From assembly GCF_001435955.1 (NCBI RefSeq), contig NZ_AYYT01000018.1, forward strand, positions 9,022 through 41,707: a stretch of DNA of 32,686 bases. Direction: 5' to 3'. The notes under the pieces are model-generated. The model was not told the origin of the DNA. It saw nothing but the letters and a program-made list of their open reading frames with translations, and searched no databases. The translations under genes were made by a program, and so were the position numbers. The stretch is from Ligilactobacillus salivarius DSM 20555 = ATCC 11741 (GTDB lineage: Bacteria; Bacillota; Bacilli; Lactobacillales; Lactobacillaceae). Shown here piece by piece: positions 21,766 to 30,432 of this stretch. Numbering within the stretch: position 1 is the stretch's first letter; each line of letters begins with the position of its first letter.

Positions 21766-23958
21766 TTAGCCTTCATTTTTTTCAGACTTAGATTTAATTA
21801 CGATGTCATCATTCTCATCTAAATCAGCAACAAAATTTTGAACATTTGGATTATCAAGATAAAAATCAGCAATTTTATCTTCAATTTGTTCTTGAATTAC
21901 ACGACGAAGAGGTCTAGCGCCCATCTTAGGATCATAACCTAATTCTGCAAGTTTATCTGCGACTTTATCACTAACATCAATGTGCATATTTTGATCAGCC
22001 ATCATTTTATTAACATCATCTAGCATTAATCGAACAATTTTGACTAAATTATCTTTAGACAATGGATTAAATTCAATGATATCATCAAAACGATTTAAAA
22101 ATTCAGGTTTAAAGTACTTGGTTAATTTATCAATAACTGAATGAGATGAACCATTTGCTTCAGCTCCAAAACCAACTGATACTACAGAATCACCACTACC
22201 AGCATTACTTGTCATAATAATGATAGTATCTTTAAATGAAACTGTTCTTCCTTGGGAATCGGTTAGACGACCATCATCAAGGATTTGTAAGAACATATGC
22301 ATTACATCAGGATGAGCTTTTTCAACTTCATCAAGTAAAATTAAGCTATAAGGATGACGGCGAACTTGTTCAGTTAATTGACCAGCTTCTTCATAGCCGA
22401 CATATCCAGGAGGAGAACCGATTAATTTAGAAACTGAGAATTTTTCCATGTATTCACTCATGTCAAATCGAATCATTGAGTCTTCAGTACCAAATAACTC
22501 GCGGGCTAATTGCTTAGCTGTTTCAGTTTTACCTACACCAGTAGGACCAACGAATAAGAATGAACCAATTGGACGTCCTGATTTGTTGAAACCTATACGA
22601 TTTCTTCGAATTGAACGAGCAACCTTATCTACAGCTTCATCTTGACCAATAACATGTTTTTCAAGTGAAGAGCCTAAATCACGAAGTTGTTCCTTTTCCT
22701 TAGCTTTTAATTCACCAACAGGAATGTTAGTTTTTTCTTCTATAATATGTTCCATATCTTTTTCGGTAACAACCGGAGTATCTTCATCTGAAGCATTGTC
22801 TTTCATCTTTTCAAAACGTGATACTTGATCACGATAGTAAGCAGCTTTTTCATAATTTTCTTCTTTTAGTGCAGCTTGTTTTTGATTTTCGGCATTCTTA
22901 ATGCGTTCTTCAATAATTTTTGGATCAGTTGCATGAATTGTTAAATTCTTACGAGACCCAGATTCATCTAATAAATCAATTGCTTTATCAGGTAAGAATC
23001 TATCTTGAATATATCTATTAGATAAAGTTACAGCAGCCCTTAAAGCTTCATCAGTATATTTTACATGATGATAAGCTTCATATTTATTACGAATACCATT
23101 TAGAATTTTAATAGTTTCTTCTACACTAGGTTCATCAACTTGAACTGGTTGAAGACGACGAGCAAGTGCGGCATCTTTTTCAATTGTTCTGAATTCATTT
23201 AGGGTAGTAGCACCTACTAATTGGAATTCTCCACGAGCAAGAGATGGTTTGAGTACATTACCAGCATCCATTCCACCTTCTGCATTACCAGCACCAACAA
23301 TTTCATGAATTTCATCAATAAATAAGATTACATCTTTTTGTTGTTTCAATTCTTTCATTAGTTGTTGCATTCTTTGTTCAAATTGTCCACGGATACCAGT
23401 TCCTTGTACTAAAGAAACAACATCTAGACGAATAACTTTTTTCCCGATTAGTTTTTGAGGAACATCGCCATTAACAATTTTTTGGGCGAGTCCTTCAACA
23501 ACAGCAGTTTTACCAACACCAGCTTCACCAATTAAAACAGGATTATTTTTAGTACGTCTATTTAGAATTTCAATTACTCTGGCTATTTCTTTATCACGTC
23601 CAATAACTGGATCGATTTGACCATTTTTTGCTTCTTCTGTTAAATCTAATCCATATTGTCCCAGAATAGAGGAATCACCATTACGATTACCGTTATTTCC
23701 ACCTATGCGACCACTTTGTGTAGGTGGCTCTTGAGACATACTTTGTTGGTTAGAAAAATTAGGATTAGATATAGCTTTGAAAATATCATCTAAACTACCA
23801 AAACCAAATGGATCTTGTCCGATATTATTAAAGCCGTTAGCTTCATTTTTGATTTCTTGGTAACAATTTTGACAAAGATCAATAGAGGTTTGGCGACCGT
23901 TTAAATTAGTTGTTAAGTGAATTGTCGCAGGATTTTTATGACAATTTTGACATAACAT
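21766..23958 (-). CDS. clpE: ATP-dependent Clp protease ATP-binding subunit ClpE
   Basis: Hsp100 unfoldase that feeds damaged proteins to ClpP; ClpE is part of the Gram-positive heat-shock response. The 730 residues start with the ClpE-specific Cys4 zinc finger (Cys3, Cys6, Cys29, Cys32). AAA1 has Walker A GEAGVGKT (144-151) and FIDEIHE. A UVR-like coiled coil (about 351-386) with [11 protein letters not shown] follows. AAA2 has GPTGVGKT (471-478) and [13 protein letters not shown]. The zinc finger and UVR separate it from ClpC and ClpB. AAAGG lies 13 nt before the ATG. The gene has a sigma-A promoter with a CtsR operator overlapping the transcription start. Confidence 0.96.
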   Translation of the reverse strand: MLCQNCHKNPATIHLTTNLNGRQTSIDLCQNCYQEIKNEANGFNNIGQDPFGFGSLDDIFKAISNPNFSNQQSMSQEPPTQSGRIGGNNGNRNGDSSILGQYGLDLTEEAKNGQIDPVIGRDKEIARVIEILNRRTKNNPVLIGEAGVGKTAVVEGLAQKIVNGDVPQKLIGKKVIRLDVVSLVQGTGIRGQFEQRMQQLMKELKQQKDVILFIDEIHEIVGAGNAEGGMDAGNVLKPSLARGEFQLVGATTLNEFRTIEKDAALARRLQPVQVDEPSVEETIKILNGIRNKYEAYHHVKYTDEALRAAVTLSNRYIQDRFLPDKAIDLLDESGSRKNLTIHATDPKIIEERIKNAENQKQAALKEENYEKAAYYRDQVSRFEKMKDNASDEDTPVVTEKDMEHIIEEKTNIPVGELKAKEKEQLRDLGSSLEKHVIGQDEAVDKVARSIRRNRIGFNKSGRPIGSFLFVGPTGVGKTETAKQLARELFGTEDSMIRFDMSEYMEKFSVSKLIGSPPGYVGYEEAGQLTEQVRRHPYSLILLDEVEKAHPDVMHMFLQILDDGRLTDSQGRTVSFKDTIIIMTSNAGSGDSVVSVGFGAEANGSSHSVIDKLTKYFKPEFLNRFDDIIEFNPLSKDNLVKIVRLMLDDVNKMMADQNMHIDVSDKVADKLAELGYDPKMGARPLRRVIQEQIEDKIADFYLDNPNVQNFVADLDENDDIVIKSKSEKNEG

Positions 23959-23996
23959 TGATTTTCACGACCTTTCTATCAACATATCAAAGTTAT

Positions 23997-24013
23997 TTTG
24001 ACCAACTTTGACC
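23997..24013 (-). promoter_or_regulatory. CtsR operator of clpE
   Basis: On the minus strand two perfect heptads GGTCAAA are separated by GTT, the CtsR direct-repeat format. It sits just downstream of the clpE -10, so CtsR would block initiation until heat releases it. Confidence 0.9.
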
Positions 24014-24024
24014 TTAATGACTTC

Positions 24025-24052
24025 ATTATACAATGTTAGGTATAAAGTTCAA
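24025..24052 (-). promoter_or_regulatory. clpE promoter
   Basis: On the minus strand TTGAAC (24047-24052), 16 bp, then perfect TATAAT (24025-24030). Confidence 0.8.
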
Positions 24053-24076
24053 GTATAAAGACTTGGATAAAATATA

Positions 24077-24085
24077 TGTTATAAT
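24077..24085 (+). promoter_or_regulatory. Extended -10 promoter of the 64-residue gene
   Basis: TGTTATAAT is a perfect extended -10, 21 nt before the start codon; no clear -35. It lies back-to-back with the clpE promoter. Confidence 0.55.
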
Positions 24086-24106
24086 TTTGTGCGCGAGGTG
24101 ATTTTT

Positions 24107-24301
24107 ATGGAAAAAGATTATACTGCATTGTTAGACGAACTTAGAGAAGGAACACTAGATAAGTTAGAAATAAATACAGAAGAATTCATGGATTTTCAAA
24201 AAGCTTTTATGAATTATAGTCATAGAAAGAATATTGTTGGAACAGCTAAACGAGGTGGGGGAGCTACCTATATTTATAGTAAGGAATCCAAATTAATTTA
24301 G
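24107..24301 (+). CDS. Small protein of unknown function (64 aa)
   Basis: Not recognised. The 64 residues start MEKDYTALLDELREGTLDKL, an acidic, probably helical segment (about 20 of the first 50 residues are charged). They end with a basic, glycine-rich tail, TAKRGGGATYIYSKESKLI. No membrane segment, signal peptide or cysteines. The gene looks real: GAGGTGAT sits 5-7 nt before the ATG at 24107, and an extended -10 lies just upstream. An in-frame GTG at 24089 lies almost at the expected transcription start and is unlikely. It is divergent from clpE and precedes ptsHI by 258 bp. From memory, comparable small genes occur between clpE and ptsH in other lactobacilli, but I cannot verify this. Confidence 0.65.
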   Translation: MEKDYTALLDELREGTLDKLEINTEEFMDFQKAFMNYSHRKNIVGTAKRGGGATYIYSKESKLI

Positions 24302-24418
24302 TATTAATTATGTTTTGTGCATGATAATGATTTTAGCAAGTATATTTTAAGTATAAATCAGTAAAGACAGTTATTTAACAGTAAAAATACCTAAAAAATA
24401 TGTATAAATTTAAAATGA

Positions 24419-24436
24419 AGTAAGTCTTGTCTTACT
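24419..24436. repeat. Short inverted repeat over the ptsH -35
   Basis: AGTAAG and CTTACT are 6-bp arms around TCTTGT, the latter overlapping the ptsH -35. It could be a regulator site or chance. Confidence 0.35.
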
Positions 24437-24455
24437 AAGGTTTTCATGTTATTAT
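24427..24455 (+). promoter_or_regulatory. ptsHI promoter
   Basis: TTGTCT (24427-24432), 17 bp, then TATTAT (24450-24455) with TG in the extended position. This implies a leader of about 100 nt before ptsH. The 258-bp gap before ptsH holds this promoter, the cre sites and a short dyad, and I see no gene in it. Confidence 0.7.
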
Positions 24456-24469
24456 CATAGTATCGAGAT

Positions 24470-24506
24470 TGTTATCGTTTGCATATTGTTAATGTAAACG
24501 TGTTCT
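24470..24506. promoter_or_regulatory. Two cre-like sites in the ptsHI leader
   Basis: On the minus strand 24470-24483 reads TGCAAACGATAACA, 13 of 14 to TGWAANCGNTNWCA. On the plus strand 24493-24506 reads TGTAAACGTGTTCT, 12 of 14. Both lie after the expected start, fitting a CcpA roadblock or a site of positive control. Confidence 0.6.
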
Positions 24507-24559
24507 TAACAAGGCTCTTAATCACATATATTTACTTATTCAAAGGAGATTGATTAATA

Positions 24560-24826
24560 ATGGAAAAGAAAGAATTTCACGTAATCGCAGAAACAGGTAT
24601 TCACGCACGTCCAGCTACATTGTTGGTACAAGCAGCAAGCAAATTTAACTCAGATGTAACATTGGAATACAATGGCAAGTCTGTAAACTTGAAGTCTATC
24701 ATGGGTGTTATGTCCTTAGGTGTAGGCCAAAATGCTGATGTTGTAATTTCTGCAGACGGTGCAGATGAAGCAGAAGCAATTGCTGCTATTGAAGAAACAA
24801 TGAAAAAGGAAGGTTTAGCTGAATAA
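24560..24826 (+). CDS. ptsH: Phosphocarrier protein HPr
   Basis: Carries phosphate from enzyme I to PTS IIA domains and, when phosphorylated on serine by HPr kinase, acts as CcpA corepressor. The 88 residues have the catalytic His15 in TGIHARPAT and the regulatory Ser46 in [11 protein letters not shown], both intact. AAAGGAG lies 11 nt before the ATG. Its stop TAA shares one base with the ATG of ptsI (TAATG), so the two are translationally coupled. HPr is also the likely phosphodonor for the IIA domain of LacS in this window. Confidence 0.97.
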   Translation: MEKKEFHVIAETGIHARPATLLVQAASKFNSDVTLEYNGKSVNLKSIMGVMSLGVGQNADVVISADGADEAEAIAAIEETMKKEGLAE

Positions 24827-26547
24827 TGACTAAGGTTTTAAACGGTATCGCAGCTAGTGATGGTATTGCAGCTGCTAAAGCTTACATGCTCGTTCAACCT
24901 GATTTATCATTTGAAGAAAAAACTATTGATAATCCAGATGCTGAAATCGAACGTTTAAGTGTAGCTGTTGAAACTTCCAAACAAGAACTTGAAGTCATTA
25001 AGCAAAAAGCTACTGAAAATCTAGGTGCTGAAGAAGCACAAGTTTTTGAAGCTCATTTGACAATTTTATCTGATCCAGAATTATTTGGACAAATTAACGA
25101 TAAAATTAAAAATGACAAAGTAAATGCTGAAGCTGCTTTGAAGAGTGTAACTGATATGTTCATTCAAATGTTCGAAGCAATGGAAGATAATGCTTATATG
25201 CAAGAACGTGCTGGTGATATTCGCGATGTTACTAAGCGTGTTATGGGTCACTTGTTGGGAGTATCTATTCCTAACCCTGCATTAATTAATGAAGAAGTAG
25301 TTATTGTTGCTCATGACTTAACTCCTTCCGATACAGCTCAATTGGATCGTAATTTTGTTAAGGGATTTATCACAGATATTGGCGGACGTACTTCTCACTC
25401 TGCTATTATGTCTCGTACATTAGAAATTCCTGCAGTTGTAGGTTCTGGTAATGCTACAAGTGAAATTTCTGAAGGTCAAATGGTTATTATTGATGGTTTA
25501 GATGGACAAGCATTAGTAGAACCAACTGACGAAGAATTAGAAGATTACAAGGCTAGAGCTAAAGCTTTTGCTGATCAAAAAGCAGAATGGAAATTATTGA
25601 AGGATGCTAAGTCAGTTACAGCAGATGGTAAAGAGGTTAAATTAGCTGCAAACATTGGTACACCTAAAGATGTTGAAGGTGCAAATGATAATGGTGCAGA
25701 AGCAGTCGGTTTATTCCGTTCTGAATTTCTTTACATGGATGCTTCTGAATTGCCATCTGAAGAAGATCAATTTAAGGCATATAAAGCTGCTGTTGAAGGT
25801 ATGAATGGTAAGCAAGTTGTTGTTCGTACAATGGATATTGGTGGAGATAAGGAATTACCATATCTTCCATTACCAGAAGAACAAAATCCTTTCTTAGGAT
25901 ATAGAGCTATTCGTATTTCTTTAGATCGCCAAGATATTTTCCGCACACAATTAAGAGCTTTGTTGCGTGCATCCCATTATGGTAGCTTAGCTATCATGTT
26001 CCCAATGATTGCTACTGTCCAAGAATTTAAGGATGCAAAAGCAATCTTTGAAGAAGAAAAAGCAAAACTTGTTGCAGATGGTGTTCCAGTATCTGATGAT
26101 ATCGAAGTAGGTATGATGATGGAAGTTCCAGCTGCTGCAATGGTTGCAGATAAATTAGCTAAGTACGTTGACTTCTTCAGTATTGGAACAAACGACTTAA
26201 TCGGTTATTCTATGGCTGCTGACCGTGGTAATGAAAAGATTTCTTACCTATACCAACCATATAACCCTTCAATCTTGAGATTAATTAAGAATACAATTGA
26301 AGCATCACACAAAGAAGGTAAATGGACTGGTATGTGTGGTGAAATGGCTGGAGATCAAGTTGCAGTTCCTATCTTATTAGGATTAGGTTTAGATGAATTC
26401 TCAATGAGTGCTACTTCAATTTTGAAGACACGTAGTTTGTTGAAGACACTAGATTCTAAGAAGATGGAAGAATTAGCTGATAAAGCAGTTAATGATTGTG
26501 AAACAGCTGATGAAGTTGTAGAACTTGTAAATCAATACACAAAATAG
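24826..26547 (+). CDS. ptsI: PTS enzyme I (phosphoenolpyruvate-protein phosphotransferase)
   Basis: Takes phosphate from phosphoenolpyruvate and passes it to HPr. The 573 residues match the family. The active-site His191 lies in [12 protein letters not shown]. The PEP-binding barrel shows [23 protein letters not shown] and [10 protein letters not shown], and the catalytic Cys is in GMCGEMAGD near the C-terminus. It starts on the base that ends ptsH. A strong terminator follows, so ptsHI forms a two-gene operon. Confidence 0.97.
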   Translation: MTKVLNGIAASDGIAAAKAYMLVQPDLSFEEKTIDNPDAEIERLSVAVETSKQELEVIKQKATENLGAEEAQVFEAHLTILSDPELFGQINDKIKNDKVNAEAALKSVTDMFIQMFEAMEDNAYMQERAGDIRDVTKRVMGHLLGVSIPNPALINEEVVIVAHDLTPSDTAQLDRNFVKGFITDIGGRTSHSAIMSRTLEIPAVVGSGNATSEISEGQMVIIDGLDGQALVEPTDEELEDYKARAKAFADQKAEWKLLKDAKSVTADGKEVKLAANIGTPKDVEGANDNGAEAVGLFRSEFLYMDASELPSEEDQFKAYKAAVEGMNGKQVVVRTMDIGGDKELPYLPLPEEQNPFLGYRAIRISLDRQDIFRTQLRALLRASHYGSLAIMFPMIATVQEFKDAKAIFEEEKAKLVADGVPVSDDIEVGMMMEVPAAAMVADKLAKYVDFFSIGTNDLIGYSMAADRGNEKISYLYQPYNPSILRLIKNTIEASHKEGKWTGMCGEMAGDQVAVPILLGLGLDEFSMSATSILKTRSLLKTLDSKKMEELADKAVNDCETADEVVELVNQYTK

Positions 26548-26568
26548 TTTAGTATAACTTATATAAAA

Positions 26569-26602
26569 GGCTTGAGAGGGGAATACCTTCTCGAGCTTTT
26601 TT
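26569..26602 (+). terminator. Rho-independent terminator after ptsI
   Basis: GCTTGAGAGGG and CCTTCTCGAGC pair over 11 bp with two G-T wobbles, followed by TTTTTT. Confidence 0.9.
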
Positions 26603-26659
26603 GATTTGTAAATTATTTGTAAAATTTGGGATATTTGTTGATCAAATTATGGGTTTTAA

Positions 26660-26688
26660 TTGCAATGGTTTTGTTAAAAACATATAAT
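26660..26688 (+). promoter_or_regulatory. Promoter of the laf operon
   Basis: TTGCAA (26660-26665), 17 bp, then perfect TATAAT (26683-26688), 35 nt before the lafA start. Confidence 0.75.
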
Positions 26689-26723
26689 TAACAATGACTA
26701 TAAAATGACAGAGGGGGATATAT

Positions 26724-27923
26724 GTGAATATCGGAATATTTACGGATACTTATTATCCGCAAGTAAGTGGTGTTGCGACCTCTATCAAAACGTTACGAGA
26801 ACAATTAGAGAAACAAGGTCACACAGCGTACATTTTTACGACAACTGATCCTAATGTTGACAAAAGTATTTATGAGCGTAATATTTTTCGCTTTTCAAGT
26901 ATTCCATTCATTTCATTTACAGATAGACGTATTGCTGTAAGGGGACTTTTTCATGCTTATCAAGTAGCTAAAGAATTAAATTTAGATATTATTCATACTC
27001 AAACAGAATTTTCGATGGGATTAATTGGGAAATTCGTCGCTAAAAATTTGAAAATTCCATGCATACATACTTATCATACAATGTATGAGGACTATCTACA
27101 TTATGTGGCTAAAGGAAGATTATTAAAGCCTTATCATGTTAAACAAATGTCTAAATCTTTTTGTTACCACATGTCAGGAATAGTAGCACCTAGTTTAAGA
27201 GTTAAAGAGACATTAGAACGATATGGAATTGATGAACCTATTGAAATAATTCCAACTGGAGTAGATATCTCTAAATTTTCTAAAAGTACAAATGAAAATA
27301 TTAGAGAAAAATATAAAATAAATTCAGAGCAACCTTTACTACTAACTTTGAGTAGATTGGCTTTTGAAAAAAATATAGATAAGTTACTAAATGCTATGCC
27401 CGATATTTTAGCTAGAGTTCCAGCAACTAAGTTGATGATTTGTGGTGATGGACCTGCTAGGGAGAGTTTGGTACAACAGGTATCTGATATGAATTTAACT
27501 GATAGCGTTATTTTTACTGGAGAAATTAACAATGATGAAGTAGGTAGCTACTATAAGGCAGCTGATGTTTTCGTTTCAACTTCAGTATCAGAGTCACAAG
27601 GATTGACCTATATAGAAGCAATTGCTTCAGGTACAAAAGTAATTACTACTCACAGTCCATATACAGATTCAATTTTGACAGATGCAAGTATAGGTATGAC
27701 CTTTACAGGCGAAGATGAATTGGTTAACAAAGTTGTTGATTACTTAGTGAATGGTAAAAAATATAATGATCCTAAACCGAGAGAAGAATTGTTGAATAGT
27801 ATTTCTGCAGATAATTTTGGGAGAAAAGTTGTTTCTTTTTATGAAAAATGTATGCTAGATTTTGATATGAAAAAGAAATTAAGATTTAATTCTGATGAGC
27901 TGAACAAAGCGAAAGGAAGATAA
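26724..27923 (+). CDS. lafA: GT4 glycosyltransferase, diacylglycerol glucosyltransferase type
   Basis: Probable membrane-associated enzyme that adds glucose to diacylglycerol, the first step to the glycolipid anchor of lipoteichoic acid (Listeria LafA, enterococcal BgsB type). The 399 residues have a GT-B fold: N-terminal GIFTDTYYPQVSGVATSI, IPCIHTYHTMYEDY, and the donor-site E-x7-E (Glu290, Glu298) in SESQGLTYIEAIASG. The start is a GTG at 26724 with AGGGGG about 8 nt upstream; an ATG two bases earlier (ATGTGA) stops at once. It is 2 nt from the next gene and part of a three-gene unit with a second GT4 and a LafC-type protein, which supports the role. Sugar and linkage are inferred. Confidence 0.85.
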   Translation: MNIGIFTDTYYPQVSGVATSIKTLREQLEKQGHTAYIFTTTDPNVDKSIYERNIFRFSSIPFISFTDRRIAVRGLFHAYQVAKELNLDIIHTQTEFSMGLIGKFVAKNLKIPCIHTYHTMYEDYLHYVAKGRLLKPYHVKQMSKSFCYHMSGIVAPSLRVKETLERYGIDEPIEIIPTGVDISKFSKSTNENIREKYKINSEQPLLLTLSRLAFEKNIDKLLNAMPDILARVPATKLMICGDGPARESLVQQVSDMNLTDSVIFTGEINNDEVGSYYKAADVFVSTSVSESQGLTYIEAIASGTKVITTHSPYTDSILTDASIGMTFTGEDELVNKVVDYLVNGKKYNDPKPREELLNSISADNFGRKVVSFYEKCMLDFDMKKKLRFNSDELNKAKGR

Positions 27924-27925
27924 TT

Positions 27926-28936
27926 TTGATAAAGATAGGGATGTTTTCTTCGGCAACTAAGGTTAAAGGACAAGGTGTTGGAAGTGCATATACAGAGTTA
28001 ATAAATTTATTAAAAAAATATTATTCACAAGAACTTAATATAGAGATTAATAAATTTAACCGTGTAAATATTAGTCATTATCACACTATTGATCCGCAAT
28101 TTTATTTATCTACTTTTCTTCCGGGAAGAGGCTGCAAAATTGGATATGTACATTTTTTGCCAGAAACGATAGATGGAAGTTTAAAATTGCCTTGGTTGGC
28201 GAAAAAAGTTTTTTTTAAGTATATAATTTCTTTTTATAAAAGAATGGATCAGCTAGTAGTTGTTAATCCATCATTTATTGAGAAATTGACGGCTTATGGA
28301 ATAAAGAGAGAAAAGATAACTTATATACCTAATTTTGTATCCAGTGATACTTTTTATAAAATTTCAGATTCAAAAGAGAATTTGAGAAAGAAATTGAATT
28401 TAGATAATAAATTTACAATAGTTGGTGTAGGACAAGTACAAGAACGTAAGGGAGTACCTGACTTTGTAAAATTAGCTAAGCTAAATCCTGGAATACAGTT
28501 TGTTTGGGTAGGTGGATTTTCTTTTGGAGCTATTACTGATGGATATGACGAACTAAAAAAAGTTATAAAGAATCCTCCTGCAAATTTGAAATTTCCGGGA
28601 ATAGTTGATAGGGATAAAATGAATGAGTATTATAATGCTGCTGATTTATTTTTGCTTCCTTCATACAATGAATTGTTTCCAATGAGTGTATTAGAAGCAT
28701 TTAGTGCAGGTCTGCCAGTTATGTTACGTGATTTAGATTTATATTATTCAATCATTGATGGTTACTATGAACCGGCTAAGGATGTAAATGATATGAATAA
28801 AAAAATTATTAATTTATCGCAAGATAGAAAAAAATTAGAAAAATTGGAAGAAAAGTCTAAAAAAGCTGCAGAATATTATTCTGAAAGAAGACTAGCAAAA
28901 ATATGGCTAGCTTATTATCAAAAATTTAGTAGGTAA
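27926..28936 (+). CDS. lafB: GT4 glycosyltransferase, glycolipid second-sugar type
   Basis: Probable second glycosyltransferase that extends monoglycosyl-diacylglycerol (Listeria LafB, enterococcal BgsA type). The 336 residues show KIGYVHFLPETIDGS in the acceptor half and VGVGQVQERKGVPDF at the interdomain start. The E-x7-E donor motif (Glu249, Glu257) lies in NELFPMSVLEAFSAGLP. No signal peptide or membrane helix. It starts with TTG at 27926: AAGGAAG lies 6 nt upstream, inside the end of lafA, whereas the first internal ATG (27941) would be 21 nt away. The 2-nt gap implies translational coupling. Confidence 0.83.
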   Translation: MIKIGMFSSATKVKGQGVGSAYTELINLLKKYYSQELNIEINKFNRVNISHYHTIDPQFYLSTFLPGRGCKIGYVHFLPETIDGSLKLPWLAKKVFFKYIISFYKRMDQLVVVNPSFIEKLTAYGIKREKITYIPNFVSSDTFYKISDSKENLRKKLNLDNKFTIVGVGQVQERKGVPDFVKLAKLNPGIQFVWVGGFSFGAITDGYDELKKVIKNPPANLKFPGIVDRDKMNEYYNAADLFLLPSYNELFPMSVLEAFSAGLPVMLRDLDLYYSIIDGYYEPAKDVNDMNKKIINLSQDRKKLEKLEEKSKKAAEYYSERRLAKIWLAYYQKFSR

Positions 28937-28940
28937 GATT

Positions 28941-29960
28941 ATGACAAGAAAAAATAGAATAGTGTTATTCATAATGTTTGGTATAGGAATAGCGATTTTT
29001 TTATTCTCTTTACGAGAAATATCTTTTCGTAGCTTTGTACATGATGTTACCACCTTAAATTTGTGGTGGTTAGGAATAGCATTTTTGTGTATGTTTCTTT
29101 CCTTAGTATTTGAAGCGTTAGTCATAAAAATACTAGTTCAAAGGCAGATTAAAAGTTATCCTTTTTTTGATGCGTTACGCGTGCCAATGTTAGAGCAACT
29201 ATTTAATGGGATAACACCTTTTTCAACAGGGGGACAACCCGCACAATTATTTGCATTAATGCAATCAGGCTTAGATGCTGGACGTGCAACGTCAAGTACA
29301 TTGATGAAATTTATTGTTTACCAAGCTATGATAGTTGTTAATTTTGTATTATGTTTATTAATAGGTTTTAATTTTATTCAAGAAAAAATACATACGCTAG
29401 CGTGGTTGGTAGTATTTGGTTTTATTATACACCTAGCTGTTATCGTCAGTTTGCTAATGGTGATGTATTGGTATGATTTTACTAAGAAGTTTATAAAAGT
29501 AACATTATTACCAATAAAATGGATATTTAATGACGAAAAATATCAAAATTGGAATAAAATAGTTGATGAGAAAATTGATAATTTCTATGAAGAGAGTTTA
29601 AAATTGAAATCTAATTGGAAATTATTATTAAAAATAAGTGCAATAACTTTTGTACAGTTAGCTGTATATTATATTATTCCATACTTCATCCTATTATCGT
29701 TAGGAGTGACACATGTTAACGTCATTATGGTAATTTCTATGCATGTTTTGATAGTTATGATTGTGTCTTTATTCCCAATACCTGGAGGAGCTGGAGGAGC
29801 TGAATATAGCTTTTCGGTAATCTTTAGTAGTTTTATCGGTACTGGAAGCAAGTTAGTTTTAGCAATGCTTTTATGGAGAATAGTTACTTATTATTTTGGG
29901 ATGCTGAGTGGCTTGATAGCAATGTTAATTCAACCTAAACGAATTGTAACGAAAAAATAG
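28941..29960 (+). CDS. LafC-type flippase-fold membrane protein (LPG_synthase_TM)
   Basis: Polytopic membrane protein, 339 residues, about eight helices, of the lysylphosphatidylglycerol synthase transmembrane/UPF0104 type (PF03706). It lacks the soluble aminoacyl-transferase domain of MprF. Family motifs are LNLWWLGIAFLCMFLSL, the conserved NGITPFSTGGQPAQ and PIPGGAGGAEYSF. Listeria LafC occupies the same position after lafB. Its role in glycolipid/LTA metabolism is not defined, and lipid translocation is a reasonable guess. AGGTAAG lies before the ATG, 4 nt after lafB. Confidence 0.85.
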   Translation: MTRKNRIVLFIMFGIGIAIFLFSLREISFRSFVHDVTTLNLWWLGIAFLCMFLSLVFEALVIKILVQRQIKSYPFFDALRVPMLEQLFNGITPFSTGGQPAQLFALMQSGLDAGRATSSTLMKFIVYQAMIVVNFVLCLLIGFNFIQEKIHTLAWLVVFGFIIHLAVIVSLLMVMYWYDFTKKFIKVTLLPIKWIFNDEKYQNWNKIVDEKIDNFYEESLKLKSNWKLLLKISAITFVQLAVYYIIPYFILLSLGVTHVNVIMVISMHVLIVMIVSLFPIPGGAGGAEYSFSVIFSSFIGTGSKLVLAMLLWRIVTYYFGMLSGLIAMLIQPKRIVTKK

Positions 29961-30010
29961 ATTGTATAGAAAAGGGAAATTTTTAATAAAATCTAATGTA
30001 AAAATATGGT

Positions 30011-30031
30011 AAACATGATATTATCATGTTT
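30011..30031. repeat. Perfect 21-bp palindrome upstream of the DUF1797 gene
   Basis: AAACATGATA and TATCATGTTT are exact inverted arms around one T. No T run follows on either side, so it is not a standard terminator. It lies 57 bp before the next gene and could be an operator. Confidence 0.55.
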
Positions 30032-30087
30032 GTATATTATAAGTATTGCAATAACGATTATTGTTTAAAGAAAAGAGGCTGTAATTT

Positions 30088-30321
30088 ATGGAAAATTCAC
30101 AACTTGTAGCGATTATCACACGTCTTGATGCTATGGCTAAAAGTGATAGCGATGAAGTTCAAGTTAGACGTTTTGAAAAAAATGGCTCTGAACGTGGTCA
30201 AGTAGCATATGATCCAACTACAAATACTTACACTCTTGAAGAGATGCAGACACATCAAAAGTTTGAATTTGATGATATTGATCTAGCAGCTATTGAAATT
30301 TTTGATTTGTTGGATGATTAG
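30088..30321 (+). CDS. DUF1797 (YkuJ) family protein
   Basis: Small cytoplasmic protein of unknown function, 77 residues. It matches the YkuJ pattern: LVAIITRLDAMA at the N-terminus, then VQVRRFEKNGSERGQVAYD, and the ending FEFDDIDLAAIEIFDLL. The family forms small alpha/beta proteins with no known activity. GAGG lies 12 nt before the ATG. A terminator follows it, and the palindrome precedes it, so it may be a separate unit between the glycolipid genes and ltaS. Confidence 0.82.
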   Translation: MENSQLVAIITRLDAMAKSDSDEVQVRRFEKNGSERGQVAYDPTTNTYTLEEMQTHQKFEFDDIDLAAIEIFDLLDD

Positions 30322-30352
30322 TCTTAACTTTAATTTGTTAAGTAATTATGAA

Positions 30353-30389
30353 GGATGGCTTACTATTATTTAAATAGGCCATCTTTTCT
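30353..30389 (+). terminator. Terminator after the DUF1797 gene
   Basis: GATGGC pairs with GCCATC and CTATT with AATAG inside it, with a bulge, followed by TTTTCT. Confidence 0.7.
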
Positions 30390-30391
30390 AT

Positions 30392-30397
30392 TATAAT
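30392..30397 (+). promoter_or_regulatory. -10 box of ltaS
   Basis: Perfect TATAAT 35 nt before the start codon, with a poor -35 (TTTAAA, 30369-30374) at 17 bp. Confidence 0.5.
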
Positions 30398-30432
30398 CGT
30401 TTTGTATTAATCTGTTATGGAGGCAAAAAGAG

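Noticed and set aside
24302-24559. Hidden small RNA or riboswitch before ptsH
   Set aside because: Apart from the promoter, cre-like sites and a short dyad I see no strong hairpin, aptamer core or terminator.
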